DNA of 64,000 nucleotides from Gloeobacter morelensis MG652769 (GTDB taxonomy: Bacteria > Cyanobacteriota > Cyanobacteriia > Gloeobacterales > Gloeobacteraceae). Location: the NCBI RefSeq assembly GCF_021018745.1, contig NZ_CP063845.1:186001-250000 (forward strand). Direction: 5' to 3'. Of the stretch, positions 59,313 to 64,000 are shown piece after piece (within the stretch, counting starts at the first letter, position 1; each line of letters opens with the position of its first letter). The translations under genes were made by a program, and so were the position numbers. Below the pieces are notes generated by a model, which worked only from the letters and a program-made list of their open reading frames with translations, was not told the DNA's origin and made no database searches.

Positions 59313-60269
59313 TAGACCTCTTGCATGAATCATGCCAAAGCAGGAAGGGAAAGCTCAAAATTGTAGATGCCTGCCAGCAGGTTTAGGCGCAGACCGAAAC
59401 GCCGACGCCGATTGCGATAGGGACCGGCAAGTATCCGAAACACCTTCAGCCGCCGGTTGACGTGTTCGACTATGATGCGCTGACGCGCCAATTGCCGGTT
59501 GACCCGCTTTTGCTCGGCGTTCAAGCTGCCCCTCGGCGGTTTTTTGGTGGGAGTCTGACTGTTGGCGTGCACCTTCTTGATGCCCTGGTAGCCCTTGTCT
59601 GCCAGGCACTTCACCCATGGGGCAAAGCGCGTGCGACTGTTGTTGAACAAACGCAAATCGTGGACCCGACCACGGCCACAGACCGTGCTCAGTATCCGGC
59701 GGGTGCAGTGCTCCACGACCAGTTGAGCTTTCAAGGTGTGGCATTTTTGCTTGCCGCTGTAGTAGCGTCTATGCTTTTTTTGGGTCGCTCGATGGGGATC
59801 TCGGTGACGTCCACGACCACCACTTCGAGATGTACGTTCGATTGGGCGCTTTGACGGGTCGGCAGGCGAAAGCGTCCCGAGCGCACCAGCAGTTGTTCGA
59901 CTTTGTGGACGATGCGACAGGCGGTCGATTCGTGCACCCCCCAGGCTCGTTGGGGCAACGAACCCCACGATTGAGCGATATGAAAGTACGTACAGCCTGC
60001 CCCCCGAATGGGGGGTACTCGCGCCAGTATTGCAGGGCGAGCAGCAGCTGGTCTTCGGTGGCGAGCTTGGCCTGTGCGCCGCGTTTGCCGGTACGCTCCA
60101 GAGCGGGTTGGAGCACCTGGAGCATCTGCTGGAAGGTTTCGGGTCGCACGCCACACAGGCGCTTGAACTCGGGGGGTTTGAGGTCCTTGATGTATTCGTA
60201 AGTCATCGACAAAGAGGAGCGTTGCCACTCCACTTGTGACCTATCCTCACCATTCATGCAAGAGGTCTA
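59313..60269 (-). mobile_element. IS5-family insertion sequence with perfect 18-bp terminal repeats
   Basis: Terminal repeats TAGACCTCTTGCATGAAT (59313-59330) and its exact reverse complement (60252-60269). If the outer TA belongs to a TA target duplication, the repeats are 16 bp and the element about 953 bp. The intact ends imply recent arrival, though its transposase frame is broken twice. It lies 13 nt beyond the stop of the unknown gene at 60282 and 180 nt after the small membrane protein gene. Confidence 0.88.
59330..60206 (-). pseudogene. IS5-family (DDE_Tnp_4) transposase in three frames
   Basis: Pieces in order: M-T-Y-E-Y-I-K-D-L-K-P to L-A-L-Q-Y-W-R-E-Y (HTH part), then C-T-Y-F-H-I-A-Q-S-W-G to P-I-E-R-P-K-K (first Asp), then H-R-R-Y-Y-S-G-K-Q-K-C-H to the end with D-K-G-Y-Q-G-I-K and N-R-R-R-R-F-G-L-R-L-N-L-L-A-G-I-Y-N. 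The first break is caused by about 20 extra nt with the palindrome CCCCCATTCGGGGGG near 60003-60018. The second is at seven A (plus-strand T run 59775-59781), where one more A would restore R-P-K-K-K-H-R-R; there a -1 slip could be programmed, as in some IS5 groups. Confidence 0.82.
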
Positions 60270-60281
60270 ATGCCTCCTCTG

Positions 60282-61127
60282 CTACGTGCCCTCGGGAGCG
60301 ATGGTGTCTTCGTCGCCTTGGCTGTAGCTGAGATCGTCAAAATCCCAGCGCTTGAGGAGGTGCAGGTCGCTCAGAGAAAGGTCTCTTTCCGGCAGAAGTT
60401 CATCGTCAACTACGTCTATGCCTTCGCAAGAATCGATCTTGGCTATGACCATATCGAAGCCCTTCTGGGCCTCCTTGCGAACTTCCCAATTGTCAAAATC
60501 TTGATCCTGCATCGTTGCCCGGATCGCCACTTTGTACGATTTGTCTTCCCCCAGCTCCTCGTTGGTTACAGCGGCATAAATTCCCGTGATTCTTGCTCCA
60601 TGCTGCTGGAGCTTTTTCTTCATATCCCTTTTCACAGGCCGTAGCCTTTCGTTAAACGTGTCAGCGAAAACAGCCCTCGAATATCTCTTTGCAATCCACT
60701 GGCAAATACTCCGAACGAGCTGGCTAGCGAGTGCTTTATCAGGAGCAGGAGCACCGGCTAGAAGCATCTCCCTGGGCGCTTTAAACCTGTCGTGAATAGA
60801 TACTTCGTACACTCTGCCTTCCAGAGTGAACTGGAGCTTGCGGGGATTTTTGCCCCACGTAAGATTTCCGTCCTCGCGAGGCAGGTTCCTCTCCTCCGCA
60901 ACCAGGAATTCAAAGAACGGCTCATTGTCGAAGCTCACGTTGTTCAGGTCGCAATCATGGGTGACCACGATGAGGAGGCTTTGCTCCCCAACTTTCTCAC
61001 CCAGTTTGCACCGCTCCAGCACCTCTTTTACAAGATCAGGCGACAGGATACTTCCCTGCCGCCAACCTAGTTCGATAATTCGTCTGCCGTCTGGACGGAG
61101 GGCGTCCGCTGGGACCGCGTCATTCAT
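60282..61127 (-). CDS. Unknown protein, third gene of a TIGR04255/HTH operon
   Basis: A 281-residue soluble protein without a family I can name. Early conserved-looking motif L-L-I-V-V-T-H-D-C-D-L-N-N (H-D-C-D resembles metal-binding or catalytic motifs); later W-I-A-K-R-Y-S-R-A-V-F-A-D-T-F-N and a C-terminal acidic region with W-D-F-D-D-L-S-Y. No signal or membrane helix. Its ATG overlaps the end of the HTH gene by 8 nt, so production is coupled to the regulator, as in toxin-antitoxin or defence pairs. Confidence 0.65.
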   Translation of the reverse strand: MNDAVPADALRPDGRRIIELGWRQGSILSPDLVKEVLERCKLGEKVGEQSLLIVVTHDCDLNNVSFDNEPFFEFLVAEERNLPREDGNLTWGKNPRKLQFTLEGRVYEVSIHDRFKAPREMLLAGAPAPDKALASQLVRSICQWIAKRYSRAVFADTFNERLRPVKRDMKKKLQQHGARITGIYAAVTNEELGEDKSYKVAIRATMQDQDFDNWEVRKEAQKGFDMVIAKIDSCEGIDVVDDELLPERDLSLSDLHLLKRWDFDDLSYSQGDEDTIAPEGT

Positions 61128-61845
61128 CGCTGATGCGTTTTCCCGTCAGCATGTCGACCGTTTCGCTATTGCGGGGAAGGTTGATACCCTTTTCAGCAAG
61201 GGTTTCCCGGAGACTTTTCTTTTTGCGAGTGGTTCTAGCTCTCTGGGCAGCCTCCAGTTCCCGAAGCTTCTCCCGGAGCGAAGGGTCGTTGAGGTCCCCT
61301 TCAGAAAGTAGCTCAGCAAAAGACCTGCCCTCCTGAAAGTGCGGGCGGCGAACATCCTCTCCCAGGGGTTGCGCTGCTAATCCCGACCAGGAGCGCGCGA
61401 GTTCAAAGAGGGCATTCAAACGGCGCGCATTTTCCGTTTGCGGCTCCGCTTCCCCCTCGATCCACGAGTACACCGTAGGCCGCTGCACCCTCAGGATCGC
61501 TGCCAGTTCTTTGATGTTGAGTGATAAAGCCGCACGCACGGTTGCAATTTTGTCCGCCGGGGAGGCAATGGCTGGATTAGCCGCAGCTTTTATGGGAGCG
61601 AGTACCTTGAACCGCCACTGCCAGGTCCCGCCCCCCGTCGTCGTCCCGAATTTCACCATCGCAGGGTCCATCGTCCCGCCACTTCCAGGGGAGTGTCGAA
61701 ACTGGGTGAGAAACTCCACAACCCGGCCGAGGGGCACAGGGGTCACGACGGTGGCGGTTGTTGTGAGCGATGTGGCCGGGTGCAATTCCGGGATGAGTGA
61801 AGCACCATGTCCACCCAATGTTCTGGGACGATCCAGTAGGGTCAT
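61120..61845 (-). CDS. HTH DNA-binding protein (Xre-like)
   Basis: A 241-residue protein. Its centre holds a helix-turn-helix of the Xre/MbcA type: L-S-L-N-I-K-E-L-A-A-I-L-R-V-Q-R-P-T-V-Y-S-W-I-E-G, followed by N-A-R-R-L-N-A-L-F-E-L-A. The N-terminal 90 residues are Gly/Thr/Pro-rich and may be disordered; the C-terminal part is helical and charged. ATG 61845 has AAGGA 6 nt upstream. It lies 11 nt after the TIGR04255 gene and overlaps the next gene, suggesting an autoregulated three-gene operon. Confidence 0.7.
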   Translation of the reverse strand: MTLLDRPRTLGGHGASLIPELHPATSLTTTATVVTPVPLGRVVEFLTQFRHSPGSGGTMDPAMVKFGTTTGGGTWQWRFKVLAPIKAAANPAIASPADKIATVRAALSLNIKELAAILRVQRPTVYSWIEGEAEPQTENARRLNALFELARSWSGLAAQPLGEDVRRPHFQEGRSFAELLSEGDLNDPSLREKLRELEAAQRARTTRKKKSLRETLAEKGINLPRNSETVDMLTGKRISDE

Positions 61846-61856
61846 GTGATTCCTTG

Positions 61857-62660
61857 CTAGGCAGTGGTGGGTACCGGTTGGGCTTGCCAGATCTGCAGTG
61901 CCTTCTCTGTCACACTATTGCGAAATGCTCGGTCAGCGTACCGATGGAGCTGCCAGAAGCGATCGAGCAGCGGCTCCGCAACAAAATCAAACTGCCCGGT
62001 GACAAAATTGTCCACGTCCAGGATCGTATAAGTCCCAGGTTTCAGGGAAGGTGTACTGAACCTGAGCTGGGAACTGAACAGGTCCGCGGGCAGTAGAGTT
62101 TCATCAACCGGCTGCGAAAGCCTCAGCACCAGTTGCCCCGCGTCCGTAGAACCGGTGGCCTCGTACTGGGTTGCAAGATTTGCTGCTCCCAGTTCCTCGG
62201 CTGACAACCCGAGCAGGGCTGGCCGTAGGTAGTCGCTGAATGATTCCCCGGGACCGGGGGCGATCACGTCGATATACCTCAGACCAAGCCGCTCCACCAG
62301 GGCTGGCTCCGCGACTTTCGCGATGGTGGAGAAGGCAACCCAGAGGTCTTCCACAAAAGTCTCGAACCGGTCGTATCGGCTTGTTTCGAGAACGACGAAG
62401 TTCTGGGATAGGACAACCGCCTGGGTGTTCTCCCGATTCGAGAAAATCCAGCGGGTAAATGGCTGGATGCTGGGCTCCGGGGTGAACACCAGCTGCTGGC
62501 GCTGGTCCTGGATGAACCCAACGTAGCCGCTGCGGCGCATCCGCTCCTGGATCTCGGGTACAAAGCGGTCCATGCGCAGCACGGGAGAAAACACCGCCTG
62601 GGCAAGCACGTACACCAGTGGCGACTTCAAGAGGTGGAGAGGCGGAAAATCCCGAGCCAT
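61857..62660 (-). CDS. TIGR04255-family protein
   Basis: A 267-residue protein matching the sporadically distributed TIGR04255 family, whose members begin P-P-L/L-K-S-P-L-V-x-V and share I-Q-E-R-M-R, Y-x-x-F-E-x-F and Y-I-D-V-I (here L-R-Y-I-D-V-I). Function unknown; patchy distribution is typical of accessory or defence-linked genes. Leads the operon with the HTH and unknown proteins. Confidence 0.75.
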   Translation of the reverse strand: MARDFPPLHLLKSPLVYVLAQAVFSPVLRMDRFVPEIQERMRRSGYVGFIQDQRQQLVFTPEPSIQPFTRWIFSNRENTQAVVLSQNFVVLETSRYDRFETFVEDLWVAFSTIAKVAEPALVERLGLRYIDVIAPGPGESFSDYLRPALLGLSAEELGAANLATQYEATGSTDAGQLVLRLSQPVDETLLPADLFSSQLRFSTPSLKPGTYTILDVDNFVTGQFDFVAEPLLDRFWQLHRYADRAFRNSVTEKALQIWQAQPVPTTA

Positions 62661-62794
62661 CGTTGTGACTTTACACGAAACCTTACATATTCAGCGTAGC
62701 GCGATAGCGACATGTTCTACGAACCAGCAACAAAATTCAGCATGGGTACCGTTCCAACTAGACACAGGTTCCTACAGACTTTTGCCGAAACGCC

Positions 62795-63565
62795 TTAGCG
62801 GCGAGCCTCGGGCAGCCGGTGCCAGGGAACGAGCGGGTATTCGTGGTGCTCCCAGTGGTACCCGAAGTGGTAGCAGCTGACAAACGACCAGAAGCTCGAA
62901 AGGCGGTTGCTGGTGGCCCGGTGGCGGTTGCGGTAGCCGCCGTCGGGTTGGCGGTGGGGCAAGTAGGTGCCAAAGTAGAACAACTGCAAGGAACTGAGCA
63001 CCAGCGGCAACAGCCAGAACAGTGCAAGGTTGACGAGCGGAACGCCCATCAGCCAGGTGCACACCACGAACACCACAGCCATGCCCGCGATCAAAAACGG
63101 GGTGTTTCGGCTCTCCATGTAGTCTTTCATAAATTTCAAGTACCACCGAAAGAAGCCACTGTGCTCGCCGTCGTGGTAGTCGGGGTCTTTGCCGGTGGCT
63201 GGAAAGCGGTGGTGCAACTGGTGTTTAATCAGCAGTTCGCGGTAGGGCAAAAAGGCGTACAGACCGACGGCGGCGGTGCCCAGCCAATCGTTGATGCGGT
63301 AATTGCTGGGAAACACGGTTCGGTGCATCGCGTCGTGGGCAGTAATAAACAGACCCGTGTGCAGAAAGGTTCTCAGTACCACCACGCCGATGACGGCTTG
63401 CAGCGATAACTCACCAAGGGGTAAGCGCAGTGCCGCGGCGAAACTGAAGATCCACAGGCCGATAATCACCAGAGCCCACCAGAGGCTGGAAGAATCGCTC
63501 TTGTGGGTGATAACCCCTCCGGCAACCCCCTCCGAAGAACGTTCCTTTACCGCCGAGCCACGCAT
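62795..63565 (-). CDS. crtW: Beta-carotene ketolase
   Basis: A 256-residue di-iron membrane oxygenase that adds 4-keto groups to beta-carotene (echinenone, canthaxanthin). The three His motifs are present: H-D-A-M-H, H-Q-L-H-H and H-W-E-H-H-E-Y-P, with L-P-H-R-x-P between; four hydrophobic segments. Start ATG 63565 with AAGG 6 nt upstream; the frame is open further 5'. I recall the Gloeobacter violaceus CrtW as gll1728 with about this length, consistent with echinenone being reported there. Confidence 0.92.
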   Translation of the reverse strand: MRGSAVKERSSEGVAGGVITHKSDSSSLWWALVIIGLWIFSFAAALRLPLGELSLQAVIGVVVLRTFLHTGLFITAHDAMHRTVFPSNYRINDWLGTAAVGLYAFLPYRELLIKHQLHHRFPATGKDPDYHDGEHSGFFRWYLKFMKDYMESRNTPFLIAGMAVVFVVCTWLMGVPLVNLALFWLLPLVLSSLQLFYFGTYLPHRQPDGGYRNRHRATSNRLSSFWSFVSCYHFGYHWEHHEYPLVPWHRLPEARR

Positions 63566-63779
63566 ATTAGACCTTGTAGATTCAAAATTGAGCTTCGCCC
63601 CCACTTTGTAGACTGCGTCGCGCAAAGCGAGAGCGATCGTTGCTACCTGCATCTTAAGCGCGCCCGCCCGAAAGACTGTCTATCCGGAGTAGGGTTCAAT
63701 GCCTGCCGGATTGAGGATCCCCAGGACGGCAATCCGTGACAATGGAGTGCGAATCCACCGGGCGCGATTGGAGAGGGGC

Positions 63780-64000
63780 GTGTACGAAATCGTCAAAGCC
63801 GGAGATCCGGTGCTGCGTCTGGCAGCCAGGCCCTTGAGCAGCGATGAGATCCAAGGCGAAGCGATCCAGCAGCTGATCGCCGCGATGGCTGAGCGGATGC
63901 GCGAGGCACCCGGGGTGGGCCTCGCCGCCCCCCAGGTGGGAGTCTCGGTGCAACTGGTGGTCATCGAGGATCGCCCCGAGTACATCGAGCGGCTCAACGA
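63780..64000 (+). CDS. def: Peptide deformylase, N-terminal part
   Basis: Runs off the window after about 73 codons. It begins [13 protein letters not shown] and carries motif 1 [10 protein letters not shown] of peptide deformylase, the iron or zinc enzyme that removes formyl groups from new proteins. Motifs with the metal Cys and H-E-x-x-H would lie beyond the end. GTG 63780 with AGAGGGG upstream is preferred; GTG 63747 is in frame. Confidence 0.9.
   Translation, partial: MYEIVKAGDPVLRLAARPLSSDEIQGEAIQQLIAAMAERMREAPGVGLAAPQVGVSVQLVVIEDRPEYIERLN

Overview
The window is GC-rich, gene-dense cyanobacterial chromosome. Gene content points to a cyanobacterium with an outer membrane: photosystem II PsbX, cytochrome c6, a cytochrome b6/subunit IV-like pair, a carotenoid ketolase CrtW, and a complete lipid A block (bamA-lpxD-lpxC-fabZ-lpxA-lpxB). 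From memory, a CrtW of this kind beside a def gene fits Gloeobacter violaceus PCC 7421 (thylakoid-less); that identification is recollection, not a search result.

Layout. 1-5996: end of tatC, a ParD-like/PIN toxin-antitoxin pair whose toxin has no normal start codon, a TonB-dependent receptor, a Uma2 nuclease-like gene, cytochrome c6 and a secreted beta-propeller. 6001-15392: a compact unusual cluster. On the minus strand, a degenerate sulfotransferase, a TPR protein, an alkaline-phosphatase/sulfatase-fold enzyme and a PqqD-pseudoM50-HlyD fusion. On the plus strand, a small helical protein, an intact sulfotransferase, a large unknown and a TauD-like dioxygenase. It looks like an uncharacterised modification/export system. 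15461-18908: Uma2, DUF4385, a Tat-signal aldo/keto reductase, a coiled-coil protein and a GST.

19145-26829: surface and signalling genes: a sigma-factor-like domain fused to a membrane anchor, a GDSL esterase, an exported TPR-CHAT (caspase-like) protein, a small protein with a Cys-rich tail ending at a strong terminator, and a secreted unknown. An ISL3-type insertion sequence with a frame break lies at about 27017-28261. 28563-42581 is mostly housekeeping and conserved genes: GT4, folD, Uma2, FdhF/YdeP oxidoreductase, DUF62, AI-2E-type permease, comEC, small membrane proteins, gpmA, psbX, a lipoprotein and a metallophosphoesterase. 42779-43736 is the divergent cytochrome b pair.

43815-57615: the lpx/bamA block, a DUF151 nuclease-like protein, a DegT aminotransferase with an overlapping Gfo/Idh oxidoreductase, scpB/scpA and uvrB. 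57765-62660 is accessory DNA of visibly lower GC: an acidic protein with a glycine-zipper segment followed by a small membrane protein (possible toxin/immunity pair), an IS5-family element with perfect 18-bp terminal repeats and a doubly broken transposase, and a tight three-gene operon (TIGR04255 protein, HTH regulator, unknown). The window closes with crtW and the start of def.
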